From assembly GCA_020050835.1 (NCBI GenBank), contig JAGVKB010000120.1, positions 62,001 to 126,000 of the forward strand: a DNA stretch of 64,000 bases. Reading direction: 5' to 3'. The position numbers were made by a program, and so were the translations under genes. This document shows positions 1 through 11,900 of the stretch, piece by piece; within the stretch, counting starts at the first letter, position 1; every line of letters begins with the position of its first letter. The notes beneath the pieces were generated by a model. It saw nothing but the letters and a program-made list of their open reading frames with translations, did no database searches and was not told the DNA's origin. The DNA is from Candidatus Obscuribacterales bacterium (GTDB lineage: Bacteria > Cyanobacteriota > Vampirovibrionia > Obscuribacterales > Obscuribacteraceae).

Positions 1-143
1 CGACAGCTGACAAGATCAGCAAGCAAGTCAATCGTCCCTGGCAACGCATTGTTTTGATCCACGATATTTGAGCCGTGGACTCCTGCTAAAGCCGTTGCTC
101 GATTCACGCTATGGCTACGAAATCATGCATTGGTGGTCACGCT

Positions 144-731
144 TTACAGATATCCTCTGTGCCTGTATCGGCTGATTTCATACTCTGTGCGCAGGGTAGC
201 GTCAAGTTTTTTGTTTGCCTTGTCGATTTCTTCCAATTTCTTCTTTTCCGAAATGACGGATTGATCTGTAATGGTTCCCTGCTTTTGCGCGTCGAGGTAA
301 TCGGTAAACAGTTGGCGCGCCGTGCTGAAGTACAAGACATAGCCATCTTGTAAGTCCTTCGTCTCCGGTATCGGCTTCAGCTCCTTCAATGCAGACAGCG
401 CGGCTGTATACCTCTCTATCATGCGGGCTGCCAAACCCGAGCTTCGCTTCTCAGATCTGGCTGCTGTCAGCAGGCAGAACAGCAGCTTATCGCTTAAGGG
501 CATTTCCGCATCTCTCCGAATCCGATCGTATTTACAGAACCACTTCGTTACGGAGGCTACACGCTGGTGTGCCCGACACATTTCGGAAGGAAGTTCAGGT
601 TCGGACACAAAATTGGTCTTCTCCGGAGCTGCCTGAACCGTTGCCAGCAAAATGGTTACCGTGAGCACAATGACCGTCAGCAGAATTCGAATCTGTAGCA
701 TGGACTGTGATACCTTTCGATTCCTTTTCAC
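144..731 (-). CDS. secreted helical protein of unknown function
   Basis: I do not recognise this 195-aa protein. It opens with a basic stretch, then a long hydrophobic segment (about residues 12-32) ending in a small-residue motif (VQA, residue 34), which reads as a Sec signal peptide or membrane anchor. The mature part is charged and almost entirely helical in character. It has two cysteines near residues 52 and 65 and a Lys/Glu-rich helix near the C-terminus. No catalytic motif is visible. It is followed on the same strand by nothing else in the window, so its partners are unknown. An extracytoplasmic location is likely; the function is open. Confidence 0.55.
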   Translation of the reverse strand: MKRNRKVSQSMLQIRILLTVIVLTVTILLATVQAAPEKTNFVSEPELPSEMCRAHQRVASVTKWFCKYDRIRRDAEMPLSDKLLFCLLTAARSEKRSSGLAARMIERYTAALSALKELKPIPETKDLQDGYVLYFSTARQLFTDYLDAQKQGTITDQSVISEKKKLEEIDKANKKLDATLRTEYEISRYRHRGYL

Positions 732-961
732 GTCTTAGAGTACAGGCACTGCAGCCCACCGATCCGCATCGACAATGTACCCACGGAGTGAGCAGATTCT
801 TCGGCACTACCGCTGTCAATCAGCTGACCGATACGGAAACGTCTCCAAGCGAACAATCTACTACTACTTGAGTGCCAAGTTATCGGTCCAACTGCCACTT
901 TTGTGTCTAATCGCGGTTTCAAGAGCACAGTTTTACTCCCTTTCCCTACCGAACATTAATG

Positions 962-2299
962 TTAGTATCTCGCCAGCCGCTCAAGCCGCTCTTCGAGAAC
1001 TTGAATTGGCAATTCGCCGCGCTTCCTGAGCTTGCGGTTTCTAATCATGCCACTAGAAATGGTGTATGGCGTGTTAAGGAGGGCATAAGCCTGACCTGTT
1101 CCATGCGTTAAACGGCCGGCGAACCCCAGCTTATTAGCCGTATCCAGATCGCGACGATATCCGTAGATGGCAACAGCGGCAAGGATGGAGCTTGCCACTC
1201 CGGTCAGACCGATCAATGGACCCGAGATAGTCTGCTGCTGAGCCACCTGGCGATAACGCTCTATCTCTCTGGTTTCGCGATTCAGTTCAGTGTCCAGCAA
1301 TTCTGTTCTGGTCGTGAGTGCCACCACCTTTTGCAGCCAATCTTCATGTTTTTCCAGTGAGAGTTTCTTCAGAAGCAGATCAAGCTCCGGCGAAGGAGTG
1401 GACGGGCGTTCGAACAAAAGTTCTTCGGTCAGCCTGTGCTCTTGATGCTTGCGGATAGCAATTCCTGCACAACTGCTAACAATTGGATTGAGCGTTGCAA
1501 GCGAGTTAGACACCAACGCGCAGACGACAGAAGGGCGAGCTAACTCGGGATGCCCGAACGCCCTCATTGCCATGATCGCAGCGCTCATGCGGGTGAAGTT
1601 CTGCATCGAGTCTAGAGTATAGAACGTGTTCTCACGCCAGGCTTGATCTCTGGAGTGGCGACTCCAGTTGCAAAATTCGAAGAGCAGTTGTTGCCGTATT
1701 CTGCGAACCAGCTTTGTCTCAAGATCGGTGATTCGCCGTTTCTCGTCCGACGGTTCGTAAGCTGACAATTGTTGTCTAATTTCCAGCAAGCGATCCGTAT
1801 CGGCAACGATCTTTTTTACAAACACAACCGAACTCTTCGGTGAATAACCCTTCTCTTTCGCCCTCAGCATAACCCAAGTGTTTTGCGCCAATTCCAGGGC
1901 AGACGAGCCGCCACTCACGGCATTTCCGATCAACCCGCACGTGACAGCCTTTTTCAGCTCATTCCTGGAAATGCGAGCCGGACTATCAAGTCCTTTCGCT
2001 TGTTGTCTCAAATCCATGAGAGTGGCTGCAAAAGTGAGCGCTGTCCCGGACTCCCTGCCAAGTGGATAAGTGAGACTGCGCCACTTTTGATGGCGGTTGG
2101 TTTCCAGCTGCAGGTGAATGTTAAACCGCGCCAGTTTAACCAGAGCAAGAAGTAGCTTTTTATCGGTCTCCGCGAAGAGCTCCTGAAGCGGTGGTCCCCC
2201 CGGCTCATTGCCGGTCGCTCTGGCATCGCCGGCGTAGACCGAGCCTTGACCGAGAAAGCCCAGAATCAACAGAACGCACAAGACCAAGTACCCTTGCAT
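962..2299 (-). CDS. secreted/membrane hypothetical protein
   Basis: I prefer the internal ATG at 2299 (445 aa) over the more upstream one at 2413. It puts a clean signal peptide (MQGYLVLCVLLILGF...) at the very N-terminus, while the upstream 38 residues are Cys/Ser-rich and unlike a signal. The mature protein is helical and Arg/Glu-rich. It has three similar short small-residue hydrophobic patches (around GLIGNAVSGG, CALVSNSLATL and GLTGVASSIL), the last long enough to be a membrane segment near the C-terminus. No enzyme motif is seen. It lies downstream of ppk2 on the same strand, but a 240-base gap argues against tight coupling. Family unknown. Confidence 0.55.
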   Translation of the reverse strand: MQGYLVLCVLLILGFLGQGSVYAGDARATGNEPGGPPLQELFAETDKKLLLALVKLARFNIHLQLETNRHQKWRSLTYPLGRESGTALTFAATLMDLRQQAKGLDSPARISRNELKKAVTCGLIGNAVSGGSSALELAQNTWVMLRAKEKGYSPKSSVVFVKKIVADTDRLLEIRQQLSAYEPSDEKRRITDLETKLVRRIRQQLLFEFCNWSRHSRDQAWRENTFYTLDSMQNFTRMSAAIMAMRAFGHPELARPSVVCALVSNSLATLNPIVSSCAGIAIRKHQEHRLTEELLFERPSTPSPELDLLLKKLSLEKHEDWLQKVVALTTRTELLDTELNRETREIERYRQVAQQQTISGPLIGLTGVASSILAAVAIYGYRRDLDTANKLGFAGRLTHGTGQAYALLNTPYTISSGMIRNRKLRKRGELPIQVLEERLERLARY

Positions 2300-2539
2300 G
2301 GCGCTGTCTTGTTTAAAGCAGCAGGTTGACTCTGAGTTCGAAAACTTTGACATGTTTCGAATCATACTATTTTGACTTGTAATAATCGAACCAATCGAAC
2401 AGTCTAGTGCCAATCGCTGTTATGAAGAACGATTTCAAACTGGAGAATGCTTGCCCAAGGTCTGGGCACAAAGCTTACTTTCCTCCCCCGCCATCGAACA
2501 GATTAATGGACACTGAACGGATCGTCTTCACTGCTGCCA

Positions 2540-3394
2540 TCAGTACTTAGCCGGCACCCAATTACGGCGCCGCATTGTAGCCGAGTCATCGTACTTCTTC
2601 TTCGTGTCCCTCTCCGGTAGCTTCACCTTAGCGTGTTTCACCGGCTTATAGGGAATCTGACTCAGCAAGTGGGAGATGACATTCAAGCGTGCTCGCTTCT
2701 TATCGTTGGAGTTGACGATGTACCAGGGAGCATGCTTTGTATCAGTTGCCTCAAGCATAGCATCGCGTGCTCGGGAATAGGCGTACCAGCGTTCTCTCGA
2801 AGGCAGATCCATGTTGCTCAACTTCCATTGCCGCAAAGGATCATCGATTCTCGCCTCGAACCGGCGTTGTTGCTCTTCATTACTTACTTCCAGCCAATAT
2901 TTGAGAAGCCTTATACCGTTCTCAATCAAATTCTTCTCGAAAAACGGACAGAGATCAAGAAACCGCCGATACTGCTCGTCTGTACAAAAGCCCATAACAT
3001 GCTCGACGCCAGCCCGGTTGTACCAACTACGATCGAATATGACAATTTCACCGGCCGCTGGGAAATGCGCGACAAAGCGTTGAACATACAGTTGTGTTTT
3101 CTCCCGGTCTGAGGGCGCCGGTAGCGCCACCAAACGAAATACTCTTGGGCTCACGCGTTCGGTTATGGCCTTAATCGTGCCGCCTTTTCCAGCAGCATCC
3201 CTACCCTCAAAAACAATCACGATTCGCTCGCCGGTCGCCTTCACCCATTCCTGCAGATGGCATAACTCCTTTTGTAGATCGATCAATTCCTGCTCATAGA
3301 CCTTTCGTTTTAGCTTCTCCGAAGCATCAGTACTATTGCCTGCTTGACGTGCCTGTTGCCTGGGTAACTCTTGCTTCTTTGCTTTCTTGTTCAT
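2540..3394 (-). CDS. ppk2: polyphosphate kinase 2 (PPK2 family)
   Basis: PPK2 transfers phosphate between polyphosphate and nucleoside di- or monophosphates. The 284-aa protein has a P-loop with the family signature GRDAAGKGG (residues 64-72), preceded by the strand IVIVFE. The Walker B/lid motif FDRSWYNRAGVE starts at residue 120, with D121, R122, N126 and R127. A following PFFEKNL...Y-W-L-E-V segment is also typical. Length and the single PPK2 domain fit the cytoplasmic one-domain class. The class (ADP- or AMP-phosphorylating) cannot be settled by eye. The first 30 residues are Lys/Gln-rich, as in many homologues. It stands alone between secreted hypotheticals, with no ppk1 or exopolyphosphatase nearby. 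It suggests polyphosphate storage or use. Confidence 0.93.
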   Translation of the reverse strand: MNKKAKKQELPRQQARQAGNSTDASEKLKRKVYEQELIDLQKELCHLQEWVKATGERIVIVFEGRDAAGKGGTIKAITERVSPRVFRLVALPAPSDREKTQLYVQRFVAHFPAAGEIVIFDRSWYNRAGVEHVMGFCTDEQYRRFLDLCPFFEKNLIENGIRLLKYWLEVSNEEQQRRFEARIDDPLRQWKLSNMDLPSRERWYAYSRARDAMLEATDTKHAPWYIVNSNDKKRARLNVISHLLSQIPYKPVKHAKVKLPERDTKKKYDDSATMRRRNWVPAKY

Positions 3395-3645
3395 TGCTTC
3401 TAACCGGAAGTAGCAGATGCTATTTAACTACTTTGAGACGATACTAAAGGCCAATCTAAATCGTTCCATCGCCTCATCAATCTTTCGTTTGTCGCCTCAC
3501 TTAGATAATACCCAAAAGTATCTGCTGAGAGCACGCGCAATGTTCGGATGTTTTGCACAATTGAAGTAACAGGAGGGAATAATCAGAGCAGAGCACTTGA
3601 CATGCCGCTCGACTCATACGCCCTGAAGCTACACTTCCCCCAGGT

Positions 3646-5715
3646 TTAGCCGCCCAGATACTGCAACAGCTGCTGCAATTGCCTCTGCGCAGCTAGATTA
3701 CCGCCCGCCTGCTGGCGATAGCTAGCAATCAAAGAGAGGGCAGCGGGTCTGATTTCCTGCTCAATGAAACGGGCGCGCTGCGAGTAACTCTCGTGATAAG
3801 GGCTGTGTTCCGACTCTGGACAAACTTCGAGCATTCTTTGCAAAGTCTTTCCAAGCACAGCCGTCCTAACTGGTGCCCCTTTCGCCGCTACCAGGAAAAA
3901 ATCGCCATCCGGGTGAAGCATCTCTTCCCCAAGCAACACTGACCAATTTTCACGACTATTTAGCCGCGCGTATGGACGGCTGAAATAGCCGTCCCGTTCT
4001 ACTGTTGCGGCAACGTCGAACATGCGGCTTTCGTTCTCCAACTCGAAACGGCCTTTTGCAATGTGCGCCCATTCATGACGGATCGCCTTGTGCAGTAACG
4101 TGTCGTAGCTGCCGCTCAGCGCACCACGGTTGCCCTTTTCCACGCAAAACAGATTGATCTCTCCCGATGAACCGCAGGTTGCATAGGAGGAGAAATCCCG
4201 ACCATATTGCTGCTTGTTCCAGACGTCTTCCGGATTCTGCTCGTTTACGAGTCGCACGCGTTCAACGATCCGCCTGTTTGGCAAATCATCGAGAGCCGCG
4301 AGCACATCTTCTGGCAAGGCTCTCATGCCATAAGGATCGCGGACCAATTTCTTGAATGCGCCCAGGCGATCGTTTGTAATTTGGCTCATAGCCTGGCGCA
4401 ACTGTCTTATGCGGTCGAGTTCTAGAGCGTAAGCCTCAGGTACGGCAATCTGAGCGCTGTGCCCGTCAAGATCATATACGAGCATCGGTCGCTCGACTTC
4501 CGTCAACGCTTTCTGGTAGAACTCAGCAAATGAGCGATATCGACCGGCCGCATCCGGTCGCGGCAGAGCAACTCGCTCTGCTTCAATTTTGCAGCCTGTG
4601 AGTCTTCCAGAGAGAGACTCGACCGGCAGCAATGACTTTTGAATCAGCTCATATTGCGGCGCCGCAATATATTTGAGCGCTACTGATTGCAAAGCTTTGT
4701 CGACAACTCCAGGTGGGGCACCATTCTCAAGAGCCGGCTTCGGCTCAATCTGAAAGCGTCTTTTCAGGGCTGAAGAAACCCTGCCAGCTTGCACAGCTCC
4801 CAGCGAAGCAGCAGCGGTATCAACCGCCCCTTGCAAAGCAGCTCGCCTGAAGACTTTGGAAAGATCGAATTCCTCACCGTTCTGCGTCTGCCGCCAGATT
4901 TCCTGCACTGCACCGTTGCTCAAGCCAAAAGTGGTGCCAGTTAATAGAGTGTTTAGCAACGGACTTCTGTCAATCGCACCGTTCGCAAAGCAATTCGCTG
5001 CTCTGGTTAGATTATGTGATGCGCCCATTATTACCAGGTCGCAAGCGATCGCTCTTCGATCGAAGATGCTATCGGCAGCCGTTGAGAGCCCCTTGGAAAG
5101 GCTCAGCTCACCAGTCGACTGATTGCAATAGATTTGCCTTGTCAAAGCGAGATCGATTGCACGGGAGGTAACACCTAGACTTACCCCCTTGGCTGCGACA
5201 GCCATCTCCGTCCGCCCGATTGTGTGAAACACCCCTTTCAACAGACATCCTTTCAAAGCTCCCAAAGTAAAATCTGTAGCAGCTACCCGAGCGTTTTCCG
5301 GATGGATGACTTGGTCAAGTCCAAAGGTGCAGGCGGCACCAACCATGCCTGACTTGCCGCGCAAAAAGAGGCTGGCTGTTTTCCAAAAGCTTGTGCCGTA
5401 ATGCCCAACTTCTTGGCGCCAGCTCAAAGCTGTCCGATCCGAAGCTATCAGTCTTTCGATTAGCGCTTTGTTAGCCGCGATATAAGCTTCATCACCGCTA
5501 TTTTGCCGTGCTTTCAATTCGCTGTGAAGAAGTTGCATGGATGAAAGCGACTGGTTGTCGTCACAGAGAGTGAACGTAACCAGTTTGCTCAGACAGCTTT
5601 GCGAGCGATCGGATCGCCTATGGACTTCAATTTGCTGGCGCAAGGAGTCAATTCCAGGCTCATCGGACGAAGTCCGAACGCCTTTGAAATCTGCCCCGCG
5701 CAGATTCTCAGACAT
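3646..5715 (-). CDS. large hypothetical protein with HExxH metalloprotease-like motif
   Basis: This 689-aa protein is not assigned to a family. Residues about 120-330 form a Gly/Ala-rich hydrophobic region with several weak membrane-like helices. The C-terminal half carries HEWAH (residues 547-551), the zinc-binding HExxH of gluzincin/metzincin peptidases, inside a hydrophilic domain with a later Glu-Glu pair (GEEMLHPDGD) that could supply a third ligand. It has no N-terminal signal peptide. It lies 270 bases downstream of the giant gene, in the same orientation. The giant protein also has a hydrophobic core and a C-terminal HExxH, so the two may be related effectors or processing enzymes. 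Peptidase activity is inferred from the motif only. Confidence 0.6.
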   Translation of the reverse strand: MSENLRGADFKGVRTSSDEPGIDSLRQQIEVHRRSDRSQSCLSKLVTFTLCDDNQSLSSMQLLHSELKARQNSGDEAYIAANKALIERLIASDRTALSWRQEVGHYGTSFWKTASLFLRGKSGMVGAACTFGLDQVIHPENARVAATDFTLGALKGCLLKGVFHTIGRTEMAVAAKGVSLGVTSRAIDLALTRQIYCNQSTGELSLSKGLSTAADSIFDRRAIACDLVIMGASHNLTRAANCFANGAIDRSPLLNTLLTGTTFGLSNGAVQEIWRQTQNGEEFDLSKVFRRAALQGAVDTAAASLGAVQAGRVSSALKRRFQIEPKPALENGAPPGVVDKALQSVALKYIAAPQYELIQKSLLPVESLSGRLTGCKIEAERVALPRPDAAGRYRSFAEFYQKALTEVERPMLVYDLDGHSAQIAVPEAYALELDRIRQLRQAMSQITNDRLGAFKKLVRDPYGMRALPEDVLAALDDLPNRRIVERVRLVNEQNPEDVWNKQQYGRDFSSYATCGSSGEINLFCVEKGNRGALSGSYDTLLHKAIRHEWAHIAKGRFELENESRMFDVAATVERDGYFSRPYARLNSRENWSVLLGEEMLHPDGDFFLVAAKGAPVRTAVLGKTLQRMLEVCPESEHSPYHESYSQRARFIEQEIRPAALSLIASYRQQAGGNLAAQRQLQQLLQYLGG

Positions 5716-5985
5716 CTCTGATTTTTCCTTCAGCCAGCATGCAATATGTTAATCAAACAGATTCTCTTTATCAATGGGAAAAGTCCCCCAACAGAATTCG
5801 CGCCCAAGAGCATGCATTCGATTTGAGCCCAGCAGTTTCCGTTTGCTTCTGGCATCCCGGGTTCCGACGAAAGTTTGCTAACGAGAAGTACGAGGCGCAT
5901 TTGCTAGCGCCCAAACCCATTTAGGCATCCAAGCTCGAAAACATTTCGTGATCCGTTATTGTTTTCCGACGTCCGGCCAGTCCGG

Positions 5986-8900
5986 CTACTCCTGACGCCT
6001 GACGATATCTCGCGCTCTTTCCTTCTCAGCGGACTCCGGCGTTTCTGGCTGTCCGAGCGCTCTTCTGGTGAGCCGCTCCACCTCTGCCCCACCGTACCAA
6101 GTCGCACCTTCAATTGAGACATGCCTGTAGATTTTGTGAACTATTTTGTTCAGGCTCACAAGTGTCTCCACTCTGCGCACCATCAATGCATCCAAGAGAG
6201 GCTCAGCTTCATGTCTGAATGCCTCACTACTCAGCTTGCCTGCTTGCACCTGCTGATATTTTTCGATTAGCTTAAGCACTGCTTCCGGCGGTGTAGACAG
6301 CCCGAAGAATTGTTCGCAACTTTCGACTTTGGAGACCTTTGCTGCAAAATCTTCAAAAAATCTATTAAACTCCGCAAGCGAATTGCAAGCCCTCAAACTC
6401 CGCACTTCCGCACCGGTGGCCAGCAAGCGTGCTCGCAACTGTTCGGATGGTTTGCCTACAGTCGAATGCCACAGATAAAAGTCCTGAGCCAATATCTCAG
6501 CGCGGTGAGCCTCGCCAGGCTTGAGCGGCTTGCCATTGCGCGCTTGCAATATCTGTCCGATACGCTCAATTGAAAGCTCAGGACCTCCGCGCTCATGAAA
6601 GATCTTTATCAACTCTAGTTTTTGATACTCGGTGGCAAATGTGCCAATATTCCGCTCGTCCGCAAGCCCACTTACGACCAACTTTTCGTCGGCATTATGG
6701 ATGCTTTCATGAAAAGCCGTATTGAGCAAGTCCGGCAGCTTGGCCTTGTCCGTAAGATCAGACTGCCGGACTCCGATCTCGCCGTTGGCGTACAAACCGT
6801 TCGGCTCGGAATCCGTTAGCATGGTAAGCTTCGTCTCTGGCATTCCCTTAGCCCTGGCCAGCTCGTTTACTAGGCTCTCTAAATCCTGGCGTCGCGACTC
6901 AATCACTTCTTTGAAAGCCTTTGTAGCAGATAGGCAATCTTTGCCGGCATCCATGGCTTCCTGTAAAACTGCCAATTTTTCTTTGTTTGTTACCGGATCT
7001 TTCTCAAGCGTGGCACGCACTTCAGACATCGACAGCATTTCTCCGCCGGTTACCTTCTTCTGCACTCTTTCAATATACTGCTTGTGCGCCAGCTCGGCTC
7101 TTACTTTGGCTTCATCGGCCCGGCGCGAAATATCTAGTAATTTAGCGTCATCCCAACGTACTGCCATCTCCACGCCCCGCTTGGTGAAGCCAGCAGAGCA
7201 CTCGGCCGTACTTAGTGGCGAGATAAGTCCTTCGGCGGCAAACCGGCTTCGCACCTCCGGCGAAAGTTTCGACGGGTCAATCCGGCTGGTGTTTGGCAAT
7301 TCCGATTTAGGGTCTCGTAATGATGCCTCCGTATTCCTGGCAGGCACGTTTTCCCAGCTGAGCAGTGCGCCATCTTTGCCACCGACTCGAACTTCATCGC
7401 CAGTCTTGAGTGCAGTATCGACGAATGCTTCGACGCGCTTGCCGTTGATATACAGCTCGATGGACTTTCCCGGCAAGATGTAAGTTCGTCCGCCATCGTT
7501 CATCAGAGTGAAAGTACCCTGCCCTCCGACAATGCCTAGATCTACAGCGCTAATCGCGATGCTATCATCCGGGCGCAAGACCACATCTCTACCGCATATC
7601 TCGTAACGGTTGCCGGCCACGGAAACTTTCTCGGCGGCAGTCGGATGCTGGACAGGTGGTCGGGTAAACCGTGCAAATTCGGGCTCTGGTCCAGGAGTTG
7701 GCGCTGAGGCTTTCTTGGTCCAAACCGTTGCCTTATCGGCCGACCGACCATCGGAACGCCCGAGCGACAAGCTCCTGGTCTCAGCAGAGGCAGTCGGTAT
7801 ACGACTTCCGGATTCCGGCGAAGCTTCCGCCGGTTTACTGGACGCGGCTGCTTCGACTGGAGGGGATGGTTTAATCGATCCGAAAACCTGCCCAAAATCA
7901 GAGACTATCTTAGTTTCACCGGCGGTCAATTTCCTATTCTCGTCTCCCTTCAAGCCAATTTCCAGTAATGCTTTGAGCACTTCCCGTTCAGCTACTTCTT
8001 GCGAGACACCGTCCCTTAGACGAACAGCTGTCGACCCATCATTCTGCTTAACTACAGTACAGATAGCGCTCGCTTGCCTGCCGGCGGTCTCTATTCTAAC
8101 CTTGTCCATTCTCTTTTGGAACTGCGGATCATTTTGGCTTCCCATCAGATCTCCCACGAAGTACTTACCGATTTCAACTAACTGAGCTAACCCGGGTCTT
8201 CCGTCCGTACCGGTCTCGATTAAGCCAGCCCACTCATTCCAACCCTCAACCCGAGCCTTGCTGATATCGACTTTTCCCCGCGCATCCTGAAATGACGCGG
8301 CATCCTGTGCTGCTCTCTCCGGCGCAATTACACGAGACAAAAATTCACTCCTGTATCGTTCGTCGCTACGGATTTTATTGCACAGTTCATCAACCTCCAG
8401 CTTGGACTTTCCTGCCTCCACCAGCGCTTTCCCGGACTCTTCCAGCTGTTCTGAAAACTTGCCACCATCAATGACTTTATCTTCACCGGACTTGTTGTCT
8501 CTGCCCCGAAACGTAAACTTCTCTGAACCATCCAGAATTAGTTTCGAAATCGGTACATCTTTGCTCCCGAACCTCTCCTTGCTGATATCAACTACTACAC
8601 GCTGATTCGGCTTAACACCAGCTTCCAGGGTTGGCGCAAGCGGATTGGTTAGCATAGTTTCGAGAGCGAGTTTGCAACGGCTAGCAAAGTTATGTTGAAT
8701 CTGCTGTTCGCTAATCTTAAACCTATGCGCTCTCTCGACTCCATCAAACAGAATGTTGAGCGCTCGCTCTTGTCCACCGGCTCCGCTCTTCAGCCTTTCT
8801 TTGATCTGAAACCGCAACGTTTCGAGCATTGAAAGATCAAGCCGCTTCATAGCACCGGTCGTCTCAAACAGCGGGAAAGTCAGCTTGCCTGGTTCGCTCG

Positions 8901-11900
8901 AAACATCGCGCTTGGAAATTATTGGCTCGCTGAAATCATCCGCCTTCAAGTAAGTCTTCTGTTGACGAGACGTTTCCAAGAATTCGCCAATCTTTCGCCC
9001 GACTGTTTGAATTTCATTTTGGGAAAGAGAGCGGCCGCTCTTCAAGTTGCTTTGCAACTGATCGCCGAGATTCAGATACCAGGCCCGGTCTGCCTTCTTG
9101 AGCGCATCAAGACCGAGATCCACTGGCACCATAACTCCCGAGCGCAGATTTACAAACATACCGTCCATGCCGATGTTGTCTGCCGGCGAATTCGGTGAGG
9201 ATGGAACAAACGCCCAATGTTCTTGCACATCGCCGACGCTGACCGGTGCTGCCAATGCTTGATCGATTGGTCGCCTGGCATTATGTTGAAACCGCACACC
9301 GTCAGGTACATCAACAGGAACTCTCGCTTCCTTCGGTGACTGGGCGATCATGTCTCTATACAGCTTGAGCGCTTGGACCGATACTTGATTGTCAATCCGC
9401 CCAAAGTATATCGTCACATGTTCGTGCTTCAGCTTAGTCTGCAAGAGATCGAGCGCAATTGCAAGGCGATCAGGACTTAGATTCTGCGCTACAAGTTGAT
9501 CTGCTGCAGCTTTGACTTCTCTTACAAACTCGAGTTTTGTGGCAATCACTTTGGGAGTCAAGTGCTCAGTCAGTGCTGCCCTTAGCGCGATTACCCTTTC
9601 TGGTGTGACACCCTGTTGTTGCAGCCTACCGATCTGCACTTCCAGATCCCTGTAGACCGCCGCATTCACTGTCGGCACCACAAGAGCAATTTCCTCGTTG
9701 TCTCTGCCGAGCTCCAACTTTCTCTCTTCTACAGCAACTCTTCCCTCCAACTTAAAGGCGGGCTCCTGGACAATTGGCTTGACGACGGGCTCAGCTCCGG
9801 CAAGGCGCGCCGACTCCTGCGCTTCAATCCACTTGAGCACCGGCTCTCTCACTTCTTGATACTGTCCGCCAAAATGCCGTCTGAGCATTTCAGCGTTCCA
9901 TTTGACCGGGTCCGAGTCATGTAGCATCAGAATCGCTTCTTGCTCGAACGTGGCAGCTGAGCGCCCCGCGGGATTGTTGCTAAAAACCTTCCGCAAGTCT
10001 CCGTTTGTGTCTGCCCCGACAGCTATCATGTCGCGGCAAACTTTTGCATACGACGGAGAAATGATGCCTTCGCCGGACTGAGCGTTGCGGTGGTGCATAT
10101 ATTCTTCCACACTGTTCAAAGCCTGCTCGGCAAGTATTCTAGCGCCTGGTCCTGCTGAGCAGAATTCGTTGAGCTTGGACTTCTGAGCCTCGCTAAGAAG
10201 CTCACCACCGATGGTGCGTAGCGGTTCTCCCGGATTGCATAGATCAATCTTCACTCCCTTCTCCAGCTCGACTACCGGCTGCGGGAGCTCTGTGACAAGC
10301 TTCTGCTCGGCACCAGCAGCACCATCACGCCGCATTTTGGACAGATCGCGCATCTGCTGCAAGTAGTCTTTCAGCTGCTGGGGAGTTTTCAAACTCTCAG
10401 CATTTACTTCAAGCGGTCTTAGTTCTGTTCTGTGTGCCGGCAGGGAGTCCAGCTTGTTTTGAATCAGCTGGCGTGCTTCGGCAAATCGACCCTCCATAAA
10501 GGCCTTGTTGAACTCACTTACGTCGCCCAGCGTCTTGGCTCCGTGCTCATTCTGCTGCCAGATGTGACCGTCACCTTCCACTCTCGTCTCCACCGGCAAG
10601 CTTGGTGTTGTATCGGAGGCAGAGGGGCGATTTGTCCCGTTTGGAAATACGTGCTCGGGAACATCAGCGATGCCTCGCTCTAAAACGAACGGGCGGGTGC
10701 CAGGTGTAGCGTTAAAATGGGTAACCTCCCACGTGCCGGGCAGCTTACCGGCTGCTACGTGATAGCCATCCTTGCGGAAATGCTCGATAAAGGCCCGCTC
10801 GCCAGCTGCGTTAGCTGGCAAGAAACGAACACGGCCGCCTGCGCCCGGCTTGCATGACAGTAGGAAACCCTGGCCAATAGCCAGAACCGTGGACAGCCCA
10901 AACTGCACAGCCTCTTGCGAATCGTGCAAAATCTTCTTGGCCCTTTCGGGGGCAAATTCCTCCACTGCTCCCTCCAGGCACATCTGGGCCGCAGTGAAGC
11001 CGGCATTAGTCAGTACCTCCCTGCCGGACAGCCTCAAAAATTCCTTCAAATAGTCCCTGGCCGCAGTGCTCACTCCAGTGCGTCCTTCAGCGATGGCAGC
11101 TGCCCGCCTGGCGTCGAATGCGAGGCGAGCCATTGTTGGTGCTTCAGCAGTTACAAATCCATTAAGCGCATCTTTCATCGCTTCGCGGGACATCCCTGCC
11201 CAGACTGAGCCTGCTGCCGCGCGCAGACCCTGCTTTTTTGCCAGCGCAATCAAGTTGATACTGCTGTAAAAGGCCTTGCACGTGCCGAGAGTAGCCAGTC
11301 CAAGAGCGGTATCGAATACTACTTGAGCGCCATGCCCACCCAGTATTTTGACGAACTCCCCTAGATGCTCGCGGTTGGTAAAATCTCCGTACTTCTCGAC
11401 CCAGCCCCCAATTGCCGAACGCTCGCCGGCAGTTCCCCAACCTGTATAACCGCTCTCGTTAACACGGTAAAGGACTTCTTTAGTGACCTGAGAAGCTGCA
11501 ACGCCTGAAACCGAGCACCAAGCAATCACCGCCAGCGGTGATGCTACACCAAAAGTAGCGCAAGCTGCAACCGTAAGCGCAGCGGCGGTCAGTGTGGCAG
11601 CTAGCTCCGGTCCATGCTGCTTGATCCAGTTTTCGAGAGTGTCGGCCCTAAAATTCGGACTGTTTACTGATTCCAGCATGTGCATGAACTGCTTGTGTTT
11701 GGAAGAATTCGGATCGAGTAGGTCCCGCATACCCTCCATGCTCTCGGCCATTCTCCGTAGTTCATTTTTAGCTTCCGGATCAGTACACTCTCGAGCAGCT
11801 CTCCTGATATCGGCAATGCGCATGTACATCTTGTCCAGGTCTTGCTGGCTGAGTTCGCCGGTAAGTTTTTCCACACTATCCTTCAGTCGCGAAGCGCTCT